A DNA stretch of 64,000 nt, taken from the NCBI GenBank assembly GCA_017561715.1, contig JAFZBN010000018.1, positions 186,001 to 250,000 on the forward strand. The letters are read 5' to 3'. Positions 1-8,864 of this stretch are shown piece by piece. Each line of letters starts with the position of its first letter. Within the stretch, counting starts at the first letter, position 1. The position numbers were made by a program, and so were the translations under genes. The notes beneath the pieces were generated by a model. It was not told the origin of the DNA. It saw nothing but the letters and a program-made list of their open reading frames with translations, and searched no databases. Origin of the DNA: Clostridiales bacterium (lineage in GTDB: Bacteria; Bacillota; Clostridia; Saccharofermentanales; Saccharofermentanaceae).

Positions 1-2860
1 AATGTACGTCTGTAAAGTTTAGCAAACAACACTCAAGACCAGCTCGATCATATTCACGCGCCAAAGCTAATCCTTGGTTTTTAAAGTCTGAACTAGCTAG
101 TATGTAGATAATGTCAGGATTAACCGTTGTGGGTCTTGCATCTTCTGCATCATTCACTCCATCATAGTCCGAATCCGGAATCTGCGGGTCTGATACAAGA
201 ACACCGACAAACTCCATTCTCCCAGGAGCTACTTTGCTCATATATTGCTCCATAAATGCGTACTGCGAATCCGAATCTATGTGACCATTACCACTTGTGT
301 ATACAGCTGTCCCATTTATGCGAATCTCAATGTTTCTGCCATCGCCAAAACGCAACAACTGATAAATCACATCAAACTCTTCATTATCTGGAACTGTATC
401 ATCATCCGAATCGTTCTTTTCAGGATCAGAATGATAGATCTGGCCATTTGTTCCAAGAATACCCTGTAATTCCGCAAAATCAGGTATACCATCAAAGTCG
501 CTGTCAAGCTTTAAAGCCGAATCAAATGCACTTTGTCTTGTGAAAGAGGCATGCAGATCAGTATATGTCGGATATTTATAGTATTGAGATCCAGTCTCAT
601 AAGCATATTTCCAACCAAAATCAAATGGCCCTTCGTCTCCTTCTTGGAGCATTACAAAGCCAGCAGAAAAATCAGCACTCTCTTGATAGTAAATCATATC
701 TGATACATATGATTCGATATGAGCAATATCGTCGTCATTTGAAAGAATGAACAGTTCTTTCCTATTTCCGACATCTGTAGCATATTGCTTAATCAGATTT
801 GATGTTGCTGAAAATGCGCGTCTATATGAACCATATTGTCCAAGATCAAAGTTTCTCGCGTAATAATCCACTTCTGCCAACAATTGATTGATACCATCTG
901 AATCATTCTTGTAGATTAGTTGAGCAGTCGTCTTATCTGTCGTGCCAAAATATATGACACAAATTCTATCATTCGCCTTCATGCTCGTCACGAGTTTCTT
1001 AACTGTAGTTATCGCCTTTTCTCGACTATCAGAACTCATTCCTGATGACACATTTACGGCAACATAATAATCAAAATTCACACCATCGGTAGGAAAACTA
1101 TAATTCACCGGATAAACGGAGTTCCAAAGCGATCTATCCACCAATACGTATGTACTAAAATGGTTTAGATCAAGAGTAATAGTATTCATATCCACATCCA
1201 AAACAGCCTGTTCCTGAAGTACATATACTCCATGTTCCTCATCAAACCAAAGGACCGCCAGATCATTTTCGGAAGTTCCACCTAGTGCATCCTCATCATA
1301 ATGAATAGTGACATGTGCTGTTTCGAAATCCTCATTGCACTCAAAAGCTATTGGGCTTCCCACTCTTCCTTCAAGAACAGAAGTATACATATCCTTGTCG
1401 AGCATATCTTGAATTGTTAATGCCGAATCAATCAAGTCACCCATCTCCATGGAAACGGTTACAGAAGATACAACATTCTCAAACTCTTCTGTCTTTGACT
1501 GAAGAATCATCACATTTTTGTCATCTGGATCAGACGGATTTTTGCCAAGAAGAATCTCATCACCATCGATAATACCATCACCATCAGAATCGTCAGATAA
1601 TGGATCAGTATGATAGGAATAAATCTCATCATAGTCACTTATGTCATCATCATCACTGTCACAATAGTATGGACAAGTCCCAAAACCAATTTCTTCAGCG
1701 TTTGTTAATCCATCCAAATCAAAATCTTTCTGTCCATCCGAAAAACCATCGTTATCAGAATCCCATACAGTCGGATTGTATCCCATTGTTATTTCAACAA
1801 AATCCGTAATTCCATCATCATCTGTATCGATATTGAGCTTATCAGTTCCATACATTCGTTCCTCACTATCAAGCAATCCATCTTCATCTGTATCTCTTAA
1901 TTCCTCAACAAGATCAGGGATTGTGGTCGGTTCACAAGTTGGAACACTTGTCGGAGCATTAGTTGGACAATCTGTAATGGTTGGAGCCGGCGTACTGGTA
2001 GGAGTAATAACTCCTTCATTGCCACTTGAAATCTCGTTTATGAAATCAATATAATCGTCGATTCCGTTATTGTCTTCATCCACACCTAGTCTATACGCAG
2101 GGCATACGCAACTAAGAGAAACGTCTTCAAACAACAGATTACTATTGACATTCAGGCCACCGCCAACGACAGAAAAACTCAAGGAACCATGCGCATCGAT
2201 TCTCTGATTTTGAACATTGCTTGAAATCGTATAATATCCGTCATCCAAACACAACGCAGCTCCACCAACCTCTGAAATGGAGCGGTTTGAAGAAAAGCGC
2301 AGAGTCCAATCACAAATCGAGTCACTAGAAAGATTTGTCAGAAATAACCCACCATTAAAACCATCATTCCAAACCGAATACTCTTGATAATTTAGTGAAA
2401 AAGAATCAAAATCTACCACTTTTGTCGTAGTGTTAAGCAAGTAAAATTCGGGAAGCACATTAACAGTTGATCCTTCCAAAGAGAATGCCGTCATTCCAAA
2501 GATTACTGTCTCGCCAACCGCCACATCTTGATTCCACCCTGCATTCTGTATTGTATAAGTTCCGAAACCGTTTTCTTCAAAAACACAAGCATTCCATATA
2601 CCCTCGATCGAATATGGTAAATTGAAAGTCAAAAACCAGTTGCGAATTGTTTCATCTCCAGTATTGGTGATTTCAAAACGAAGATTCGCATAAGATCCCC
2701 AGCAAGAATCTATACTTGCTTGAACCGTGTATTCTAACCCTTCGGTTACAGAATAATACTCGGGGTTTGTCGACTTTTCAGCGCGCATCGTGCGTGGCAG
2801 AAAAGAAACAACAACAGCCAAAGACAGAATTGAAGACAGAAATTTAGAAAAACGACACAT
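1..2860 (-). CDS. Secreted multidomain surface protein: CBM2-like domains, DxDxDG (TSP3-like) repeats, VWA-like domain; partial
   Basis: The reading frame is open from an ATG at 2860 to the window edge, giving 953 visible residues without the C-terminus. Residues 1-27 form a signal peptide (basic start, hydrophobic LSLAVVVSFL, then a small-residue region). Residues about 42-130 and 155-245 are beta-sandwich domains that resemble family-2 carbohydrate-binding modules (ITNTGDETIRNW, later NAGWNQDVAVGETV). A Thr/Pro-rich linker covers about 284-316. DxDxDG calcium-type repeats follow (322-445, for example DTDEDGLLDSEE) and recur near 785-900. A VWA-like domain spans about 592-735, but its MIDAS start reads NVSSG rather than DxSxS, so metal binding is doubtful. 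A GAGAGG site lies upstream of the start. Probable role: adhesion to polysaccharide or cell-surface architecture (inference). Codons are AT-richer than in the neighbouring genes, which fits transfer or relaxed selection. A dockerin reading of the DxDxDG blocks is less likely because of the regular TSP3 spacing. Confidence 0.8.
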   Translation of the reverse strand, partial: MCRFSKFLSSILSLAVVVSFLPRTMRAEKSTNPEYYSVTEGLEYTVQASIDSCWGSYANLRFEITNTGDETIRNWFLTFNLPYSIEGIWNACVFEENGFGTYTIQNAGWNQDVAVGETVIFGMTAFSLEGSTVNVLPEFYLLNTTTKVVDFDSFSLNYQEYSVWNDGFNGGLFLTNLSSDSICDWTLRFSSNRSISEVGGAALCLDDGYYTISSNVQNQRIDAHGSLSFSVVGGGLNVNSNLLFEDVSLSCVCPAYRLGVDEDNNGIDDYIDFINEISSGNEGVITPTSTPAPTITDCPTNAPTSVPTCEPTTIPDLVEELRDTDEDGLLDSEERMYGTDKLNIDTDDDGITDFVEITMGYNPTVWDSDNDGFSDGQKDFDLDGLTNAEEIGFGTCPYYCDSDDDDISDYDEIYSYHTDPLSDDSDGDGIIDGDEILLGKNPSDPDDKNVMILQSKTEEFENVVSSVTVSMEMGDLIDSALTIQDMLDKDMYTSVLEGRVGSPIAFECNEDFETAHVTIHYDEDALGGTSENDLAVLWFDEEHGVYVLQEQAVLDVDMNTITLDLNHFSTYVLVDRSLWNSVYPVNYSFPTDGVNFDYYVAVNVSSGMSSDSREKAITTVKKLVTSMKANDRICVIYFGTTDKTTAQLIYKNDSDGINQLLAEVDYYARNFDLGQYGSYRRAFSATSNLIKQYATDVGNRKELFILSNDDDIAHIESYVSDMIYYQESADFSAGFVMLQEGDEGPFDFGWKYAYETGSQYYKYPTYTDLHASFTRQSAFDSALKLDSDFDGIPDFAELQGILGTNGQIYHSDPEKNDSDDDTVPDNEEFDVIYQLLRFGDGRNIEIRINGTAVYTSGNGHIDSDSQYAFMEQYMSKVAPGRMEFVGVLVSDPQIPDSDYDGVNDAEDARPTTVNPDIIYILASSDFKNQGLALAREYDRAGLECCLLNFTDVH

Positions 2861-2947
2861 ATGCAAATACCAACCTCTCTGAAGGTTCTCCCTAAAGAAG
2901 TCAGTAGCGCAGATGTCTAACCCTCCGTTATTTAACAACCCATTTCA

Positions 2948-2976
2948 GGCTATCATGTATTCGAAGCCTTGTAAAC
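2948..2976 (-). promoter_or_regulatory. Possible promoter of the secreted surface protein
   Basis: On the minus strand TTTACA is followed after 17 bases by TAGCCT preceded by TGA, an extended -10-like element, about 90 bases before the start codon. The match is weak. The 2861-3113 interval otherwise shows no hairpin or riboswitch pattern that I can support. Confidence 0.25.
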
Positions 2977-3113
2977 CGATGTCAGACAATATCAATGATT
3001 TCTGTTTTTCTAAAGTTTTTAAGAATAGCGGATTCTTGTTCCAGTCATTTGAAACGTAGTTCTACTCGATCTCGATCCTGCTTTGCGCGCTGATCGCGTC
3101 ACTTGTCAGCTGA

Positions 3114-4502
3114 TCATTCCTCTTCCCATTCAGCATCATGGAAGCCGCTCAGATCCACATCATCCTCTTCCCCGTTCTTTACGCGCTCGAGGCGGATCAG
3201 GTTCGCGAGGTGCTGTCGGATATTTCCGATCGTATAAATGCCTAACTCATCCAGTTCAGAAATACCTTCTTCACTCTCGTCGATAGAGGGCTGAAGATCA
3301 TTTATGTCGTTTCTGATAATACACAGTTTGTCGGAAAGCTCATGCATTCTGATCATTTCCTTTGGTGTCAGTCCCTCCGCGAGCTCGTGGTTTTTTCCGG
3401 GCAGTTTGCTTTGCAGATAGTCGTATTCCTTTTTCGCATTTTCGTATTCTTTTTCCAGCTGGTTCTGCTTCCTTACCAGGCTGCTTTTCTTTCTTCTGTG
3501 AACATTCGACGGAGAGGAGCTTGAAGCGAATGCTTCAAATTCCGGGACGGCATTATTGAATTCTTCAAAATATGGTCTGTCACATTCTTTACAGGAAGCA
3601 AGAGCTTCTTCGATACGTGCTTTTATAGCCGGAATAAAAGCTTTCTGTAAACAGTCTTCCGGGGTTGCCATAATACTCTGAAGATCCTCACATTTTGCCG
3701 CGCACAGGATGCGTCCGCGAAGCGCCTCATAATTGGAAGAATCGACCGTAAGGATGTATTCATAGATCGAGTCTGCTTTGAGGTACTGCTTCTTTTGAAT
3801 CGCATCTTTTACCTCGGAAAGCGCCGTTTCATCGCGGATGATATCGAAGTCAAACGTTAATCCGCAGAACGGGCACTCGTACACCTGCCTGTTCAGATTG
3901 ACGATCAATTCTCCGCCGCAGGAGGTACATGACATGGAAGATATCATTGAGACCAAGGCCTGATTTTCTTCAGAAAGCACTTCCTCATTCTTCTGAAAAG
4001 CGATCCTCTTCGGATCCGTCATTTTCAGATGATCATAAATCCCGGCAAAGCTCCTGTCGAACTTTTTCCGTTTTTCACTGTCATGAAGTGCCATCTGGGA
4101 CCTGGCCATCATCCGTAAACGAAGGAGCTGGGAAAAATACGGTTTTCCATCCGGCTCTACGGCTTTCTCCGCCTGCCTCAGCGAATCTAAAGAGATCTGC
4201 ATCATTTTCTCTGCTTTACGTAATTCCTCCGGACGGTTTATCTTACTCTCACAGAGAAGTTTTCCGCGGATCGCCGTAAAATTCTGCGGATCCTTTTTCA
4301 GGATAAATTCATACTTTTCGATAGCCGAATCATATTGCAGCATCTTCTGGGACGCTGCTGCCTGTTCGAGGATATCACGGGAGCGGAAATACTCATAATC
4401 GTAAAAAACGCTGCAATACGGGCATTCGTACTGCTGACGATCGTTATGGACGGTCAAAGCACCGCCGCATTTGGTACATGTGTGGCTCTTGATCAACGTC
4501 AT
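3114..4502 (-). CDS. Tandem zinc-ribbon / TPR-like repeat protein (copy 2 of 2)
   Basis: A 462-residue cytosolic protein of unknown function with no signal peptide or membrane segment. It is an internal duplication. Unit one has a zinc ribbon (CTKC at 9-12, CPYC at 27-30) followed by a helical TPR-like stretch (YDSAIEKYEFILKKDPQNF). Unit two, from about residue 190, repeats this with CTSC, CPFC and KADSIYEYILTVDSSNYEAL. The C-terminal third (from about 325) is a charged coiled coil. The gene overlaps the upstream paralogue by 4 bp (ATGA) and is surely co-translated with it. The first 125 bp are almost identical to the paralogue while the rest has diverged. Zinc ribbons joined to TPR-like helices suggest a nucleic-acid or protein scaffold, but no function can be assigned. 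Confidence 0.85.
   Translation of the reverse strand: MTLIKSHTCTKCGGALTVHNDRQQYECPYCSVFYDYEYFRSRDILEQAAASQKMLQYDSAIEKYEFILKKDPQNFTAIRGKLLCESKINRPEELRKAEKMMQISLDSLRQAEKAVEPDGKPYFSQLLRLRMMARSQMALHDSEKRKKFDRSFAGIYDHLKMTDPKRIAFQKNEEVLSEENQALVSMISSMSCTSCGGELIVNLNRQVYECPFCGLTFDFDIIRDETALSEVKDAIQKKQYLKADSIYEYILTVDSSNYEALRGRILCAAKCEDLQSIMATPEDCLQKAFIPAIKARIEEALASCKECDRPYFEEFNNAVPEFEAFASSSSPSNVHRRKKSSLVRKQNQLEKEYENAKKEYDYLQSKLPGKNHELAEGLTPKEMIRMHELSDKLCIIRNDINDLQPSIDESEEGISELDELGIYTIGNIRQHLANLIRLERVKNGEEDDVDLSGFHDAEWEEE
4378..4502 (-). repeat. Near-identical 125-bp 5' gene segment, copy B
   Basis: The first 125 bp of this gene match the first 125 bp of the upstream paralogue (5946-6070) with only two silent differences, at codon 2 and codon 22. 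Sequence similarity drops abruptly at codon 43. The segment encodes the whole first zinc ribbon. Such a sharp border points to gene conversion or a recent partial duplication rather than uniform constraint. Confidence 0.85.
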
Positions 4503-6070
4503 TTTTCCTGTTCCTCCGTGACCTCTTTGGGGGAGTTCCTATTCTTTTCCCATTCGACCAGTTCTTTTAAGATGGCGCCGATCTGTCGCTCCGCAGCTCT
4601 GCCCTTTTCATTCAGGACTTTGATCTTGTCGTTTGTCTCGTCAAGACGATCCCATAGGATCTCCTTTGTCGAATACGCATCCATGATCTGATCATCCAGA
4701 TCATGGATCCTTTTCATTTTGATCAGCCCTCCGATTAGGCTGTTACCGTAAGTGTTACTCCAACGGACACGACTGCGTTCTCTTTCCAGATCCTTGATAT
4801 AATCACCGACTTCTTCATGACCATCTTCGAGGCGCTGCTTGTTCTGCCTGTTCTTTTCATAGGGACTTGTGTTCTGATTGTAGATCCTAACCTGCGGAAT
4901 GATCCTCTTGAACTGCTTGAAATACGGTCTGTCGCTCTCCTTGCTCTTTTCGATCGCCTCATCGATGCGCGCTTCCATCGAAGGAAGATATACTTTGCGC
5001 ATGCGGCCGATCACACTGATCGTCGGGATCGCCGTCCATTTCGCCGCGCACAGGATACGTCCGCGAAGCGCTTCGAAGTTTGACGGATCGACCGTCAGGA
5101 TATATGCGAAGATCGCGTCCGCCTTGATGAACTGCTTCTTCGAAAGTGCCTCTGCCGCTTCTTTTTCTGCGGTCTCGTCGCGGATAAAATCGAAGTCGAA
5201 AGTAAGACCGCAGAACGGACATTCATAGAGCTGTCTGCTCAAATTGACGATCAGTTCGCCGCCACAGCCGGTGCAGCACTGCGAATTCTGAAGAGTTACC
5301 GTCGTGACGTTATCCTCCTTCTCGTCATCGCCGTCTCCGCTTGCGATACCCAGTTTTTCACGGTCCTGCGGATCTTGTTCGAACAGTTTTACCGAAAGCT
5401 CAACAAACTGATCACGTACCGCCTTTTTCTCCGCGGCTTCAACAGCCGACGGGCTCTTTGCCCTATTGGCGGCCGCCTTTTCATTTTTCTCCTTTTCGAT
5501 AAACTCCAGTTCAGGATCTTTTCCCTTGAAGAAGTTCGACACTTTTTCTTTGAAGGTCTCCTTCTTTTCCATATCTTCATAGAGCTTGGATATATCGCAA
5601 AGACCGGTCAGGTCCATTTCTTCTTTCGCGGCGTCCTTTTTCTTCGGTTTTGCATCCGCGCAGTACTCTCTGGCGATGGTGTTCATCTCCATGAGCGTCT
5701 CAAAATAGGGCTTGTTCTCGGGAAGAGCTTTTCCCGCGGCATCGGAAATAGCCTCCGGGCTGATCTGCGCGACACGCGCGATCTTTAAAAGCTCGGACGG
5801 ACGGTTGATCTTGGATTCACTTAAGATCTTTCCCTGAAGCGCGACAAAATTGTGCGGCTCCTTCTGAAGAAGGAAATCGTACTTTTCCTTTGCAGAATCA
5901 AATTGAAGGACTTTCAGCGAAGAGGCCGCCTGATCCAGGATATCCTGGGAGCGGAAATACTCATAATCGTAAAAAACGCTGCAATACGGGCATTCGTACT
6001 GCTGGCGATCGTTATGGACGGTCAAAGCACCGCCGCATTTGGTACATGTGTGGCTCTTGATCAATGTCAT
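4499..6070 (-). CDS. Tandem zinc-ribbon / TPR-like repeat protein (copy 1 of 2)
   Basis: A 523-residue paralogue of the next gene in the operon with the same plan: zinc ribbon at 9-30 (CTKC, CPYC), a TPR-like helical part (FDSAKEKYDFLLQKEPHNF), a long charged linker rich in Lys/Glu (about 140-240), a second ribbon (CTGC, CPFC) with its own TPR-like part (KADAIFAYILTVDPSNFEAL), and a C-terminal coiled coil. All four Cys pairs over the two genes are intact, so metal binding is probably kept. It is the first gene of a two-gene operon with its own promoter at 6134-6162 and an mRNA leader of about 60 bases containing a small hairpin. No known family name can be given with confidence. It lies divergent to leuS, which says little about its role. 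Confidence 0.85.
   Translation of the reverse strand: MTLIKSHTCTKCGGALTVHNDRQQYECPYCSVFYDYEYFRSQDILDQAASSLKVLQFDSAKEKYDFLLQKEPHNFVALQGKILSESKINRPSELLKIARVAQISPEAISDAAGKALPENKPYFETLMEMNTIAREYCADAKPKKKDAAKEEMDLTGLCDISKLYEDMEKKETFKEKVSNFFKGKDPELEFIEKEKNEKAAANRAKSPSAVEAAEKKAVRDQFVELSVKLFEQDPQDREKLGIASGDGDDEKEDNVTTVTLQNSQCCTGCGGELIVNLSRQLYECPFCGLTFDFDFIRDETAEKEAAEALSKKQFIKADAIFAYILTVDPSNFEALRGRILCAAKWTAIPTISVIGRMRKVYLPSMEARIDEAIEKSKESDRPYFKQFKRIIPQVRIYNQNTSPYEKNRQNKQRLEDGHEEVGDYIKDLERERSRVRWSNTYGNSLIGGLIKMKRIHDLDDQIMDAYSTKEILWDRLDETNDKIKVLNEKGRAAERQIGAILKELVEWEKNRNSPKEVTEEQEK
5946..6070 (-). repeat. Near-identical 125-bp 5' gene segment, copy A
   Basis: Partner of the segment at 4378-4502. The two copies lie in direct orientation 1568 bp apart, so homologous recombination between them could delete one gene and fuse the remainder in frame. 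Confidence 0.85.
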
Positions 6071-6112
6071 TTCCCAAAAACCTCCGAAAACACTAAAAAC
6101 CCATAACCCCTA

Positions 6113-6125
6113 AGCCGTTTCGGCT
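6113..6125 (-). other. Small hairpin in the leader of the zinc-ribbon operon
   Basis: AGCCG, a 3-base loop and CGGCT form a perfect 5-bp stem within the predicted mRNA leader, between the promoter at 6134-6162 and the start codon at 6070. It has no U-tract, so it is not a terminator. Its role is unknown. Confidence 0.4.
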
Positions 6126-6133
6126 ATAAATTG

Positions 6134-6162
6134 ACTATACCGAAAAGGCAGTGACATATCAA
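6134..6162 (-). promoter_or_regulatory. Sigma-A promoter of the zinc-ribbon operon
   Basis: Minus strand TTGATA (6157-6162), a 17-base spacer and TATAGT (6134-6139) match the sigma-A consensus well. The start codon at 6070 follows about 57 bases after the expected transcription start. Confidence 0.65.
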
Positions 6163-6237
6163 GAGATTCTGATTCCATATAAAGAAGTGCTATTTCGTGA
6201 CCAGTTCCTAAATAAATATCGCGCGCGCGAAAAAATC

Positions 6238-6246
6238 TGATATAAT
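6238..6246 (+). promoter_or_regulatory. Extended -10 promoter of leuS
   Basis: TGATATAAT is a perfect -10 box with a TGn extension. No good -35 box is present at 17 bases. The expected start leaves a leader of only about 33 bases before leuS, which excludes a T-box leader here. Confidence 0.6.
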
Positions 6247-6285
6247 GATGTTTCGTAAGTTTCTATATAAAGCGAGGTATTCACG

Positions 6286-8760
6286 ATGGCTTATTCAACA
6301 GATGTCGATCGTAAATGGCAAAAGAAATGGGAAGATACCAAGTTATATAAGTATGATCCGAACGGCAAGGGCGAGAAACTATACGTTCTCGAGATGTTCT
6401 CCTACCCGTCCGCGGCAAATCTTCACCTCGGTCACTGGTACAACTACTCGCTGACCGACTCCTGGTCCCGCATGAAGCGCATGCAGGGCTATAACGTGTT
6501 CCATCCGATGGGATTCGACTCTTTCGGTCTCCCGGCGGAAAACTACGCGATCAAGACAGGCATCCACCCGAAGGATTCCACACTTCACAATATCGAGATC
6601 ATGGAGCAGCAGCTCAAGAACATGGGCGCTACCTATGACTGGGATTATGAGATCGCGACATGCAAACCGGAATACTACAAGTGGAACCAGTGGATCTTCT
6701 TAAGACTCCTCGAAAAGGGCCTGGCTTACAGAAAGAACGCACCTGTTAACTGGTGCCCGCAGTGTAATACGGTTCTTGCCAACGAGCAGGTCATCGACGG
6801 CGCATGTGAGCGCTGCCACACCGAAGTTGAACACAAGAACATGACACAGTGGTTCTTCAAGATCACCGCTTATGCGCAGGAGCTTCTCGACTGCCTGCCG
6901 CAGCTCGACTGGCCGGAAAAGACAAAGAAGATCCAGACCAACTGGATCGGCAGATCCGAAGGTACACAGATCTCCTTCCTGTGCGAAAAGAACGGCGAGC
7001 GCTTAAAGGACGAAGACGGTTCTGACCTGAAGCTCTCCGTATTCACCACACGTGCGGATACCCTGATGGGTGTTTCCTACGTAGTTGTCGCTCCGGAATC
7101 TCCGCTCTGCACACTGCTCACCACAGACGAGTGCAGAGAAAAAGTCGAAGAGTATCAGGCTTTCACCAAGAAGGCTTCCGATATCGACAGAATGTCCACC
7201 ACACGTGAAAAGACCGGTGTATTCACAGGATCTTACGCGATCCACCCGATCACCGGAAAGAAAGTACCGATCTGGGCTTCCGATTATGTAATCGCTACCT
7301 ACGGTACCGGTGTTGTCATGGCCGTTCCGGCACACGACGAAAGAGACTATGAGTTCGCCAAGAAGTTCGACCTCCCGATCCAGAGAGTTATCGCTTCCGC
7401 ACCGGACGCTTCGGATGAACTTCCGTTCATTGAAAAAGGCGTACTGGTAAACAGCGGCGAGTTCGACGGTCTGAACTTCAAGACAGCGATCGACGCGATC
7501 ATCGAAAAGCTCCAGCCGCAGGGCATGGCGGAAAGAAAGATCAACTACAGACTCCGTGACTGGCTGATCTCCCGTCAGCGTTACTGGGGTACACCGATCC
7601 CGGTCGTTCACTGCGAAAAGTGCGGTGTCGTTCCGGTTCCGGACGATCAGCTCCCGGTACTTCTCCCCTACGACGTAGAATTCCGTCCGGATGGAGAATC
7701 TCCGCTGGCGAAGTGCGAAGAGTTCATGAACACCACATGTCCGAAGTGCGGCGCTCCCGCAAAGCGTGACCCGGATACCATGGATACATTCGTAGACTCT
7801 TCCTGGTACCAGCTCCGTTACCCGGATAACAAGAACGATAAGGAACCTTTCAACAGAGAGCTCATCGACAAGATGTGCCCGGTCGACAAGTATGTCGGTG
7901 GTCCGGAGCACGCAGCGATGCACCTTCTCTACACACGTTTCTTCTGTAAGGCCCTCCGTGATATGGGTTACCTCGATTTCGACGAGCCGTTCACATCCCT
8001 CGTTCACCAGGGTATTATCCTCGGACCTGACGGAAACAGAATGAGTAAGTCCAGAGGCAACACCGTTGCACCGGATCCGTACATCCAGAAGTATGGTTCT
8101 GACGTATTCAGAACCTACCTCGCATTCGGTTTTGCTTACACAGACGGCGGTCCGTGGAGTGAAAGCGGACTTCAGGCGATCGTTAAGTTCACTGGCCGTA
8201 TCGACCGTCTCGTTGAAGATGTTAAGGATATCGCCAAGGGACAGGCTCTGCCGACAGACCTCAGCGAAGAAGATAAGGCACTTCTCTACAGCCTGAACTA
8301 CACCATCAAGGCAGTAACGACAGATACGGAAAGATTCCAGTTCAATACTTCTATCGCTCGTCTCATGGAGCTCATGAACGCGATCGGTAAGTACCAGGGC
8401 GCTGCGAACAAGAACGATGCTCTCTTAAGATCTACAGTTGAGACTTTCCTCCTTCTGTACGCTCCTTACGCGCCTCACTTTACTGAGGAACTTTGGGAGA
8501 GAATGGGCAACGAATACTCCATCTTTAACCAGGCATGGCCGGTTTGCGATGAGAGCAAGCTCGTTAAAGATACCATCGAAATCGCCGTTCAGATCAACGG
8601 TCAGGTCAAGTTCAAGGTCAATATCTCCCCTGACGCAACTCAGGAAGATGTCGAGAAGATCGTTAAGGAAGACAGCCACCTGGAAGCTGCTCTTGCCGGA
8701 AGAAACATCGTCAAGTTCATCTACGTCAAAGGAAGACTTGCCAACATCGTTGCTAAGTGA
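6286..8760 (+). CDS. leuS: Leucyl-tRNA synthetase
   Basis: Class I aminoacyl-tRNA synthetase that charges tRNA-Leu with leucine in the cytosol. At 824 residues it has the usual bacterial length. The HIGH-type motif HLGH is at 47-50 and the MSKS signature at 586-589 (within NRMSKSRGN). The editing (CP1) domain lies between about 225 and 430, with the threonine-rich stretch and the [15 protein letters not shown] motif. Two Cys-pair zinc modules are visible (CPQC...CERC near 160 and CEKC...CPKC near 445-490). The C-terminal anticodon and tail domains are complete. The start follows a GCGAGG-type site. It is a single-gene unit: it has its own promoter, a strong terminator directly after the stop, and the next gene runs the other way. 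Many Clostridia control leuS with a T-box; none fits here. Confidence 0.97.
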   Translation: MAYSTDVDRKWQKKWEDTKLYKYDPNGKGEKLYVLEMFSYPSAANLHLGHWYNYSLTDSWSRMKRMQGYNVFHPMGFDSFGLPAENYAIKTGIHPKDSTLHNIEIMEQQLKNMGATYDWDYEIATCKPEYYKWNQWIFLRLLEKGLAYRKNAPVNWCPQCNTVLANEQVIDGACERCHTEVEHKNMTQWFFKITAYAQELLDCLPQLDWPEKTKKIQTNWIGRSEGTQISFLCEKNGERLKDEDGSDLKLSVFTTRADTLMGVSYVVVAPESPLCTLLTTDECREKVEEYQAFTKKASDIDRMSTTREKTGVFTGSYAIHPITGKKVPIWASDYVIATYGTGVVMAVPAHDERDYEFAKKFDLPIQRVIASAPDASDELPFIEKGVLVNSGEFDGLNFKTAIDAIIEKLQPQGMAERKINYRLRDWLISRQRYWGTPIPVVHCEKCGVVPVPDDQLPVLLPYDVEFRPDGESPLAKCEEFMNTTCPKCGAPAKRDPDTMDTFVDSSWYQLRYPDNKNDKEPFNRELIDKMCPVDKYVGGPEHAAMHLLYTRFFCKALRDMGYLDFDEPFTSLVHQGIILGPDGNRMSKSRGNTVAPDPYIQKYGSDVFRTYLAFGFAYTDGGPWSESGLQAIVKFTGRIDRLVEDVKDIAKGQALPTDLSEEDKALLYSLNYTIKAVTTDTERFQFNTSIARLMELMNAIGKYQGAANKNDALLRSTVETFLLLYAPYAPHFTEELWERMGNEYSIFNQAWPVCDESKLVKDTIEIAVQINGQVKFKVNISPDATQEDVEKIVKEDSHLEAALAGRNIVKFIYVKGRLANIVAK

Positions 8761-8785
8761 TCCGATCACGATAAAGACAAAAAGT

Positions 8786-8822
8786 AGCGCCTGTTTCACG
8801 AAAGTGAGACAGGCGCTTTTCA
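8786..8822 (+). terminator. Rho-independent terminator after leuS
   Basis: A 14-bp stem (AGCGCCTGTTTCAC paired with GTGAGACAGGCGCT, one wobble) with a GAAA tetraloop is followed by a T run. It begins 25 bases after the leuS stop. Opposite-strand transcripts from the ABC permease could also stop here, though their T run is weaker. Confidence 0.9.
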
Positions 8823-8864
8823 TTTGGAACTGTTATTCAGATTCAAATCTGCAAACTCAAATCT

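Noticed and set aside
320..2000. CRISPR-like or tandem DNA repeat in the GAT-rich region
   Set aside because: The periodicity comes from Asp/Gly codons of protein repeats; there are no identical repeats with unique spacers.
1315..2054. Several short plus-strand frames inside 245-2054
   Set aside because: They lie opposite a continuous minus-strand frame encoding regular DxDxDG repeats and other domains, and lack ribosome sites.
2861..3113. Possible riboswitch (for example c-di-GMP type) before the secreted protein
   Set aside because: The leader contains a purine-rich stretch, but I could not find the conserved core of any known riboswitch or a convincing fold.
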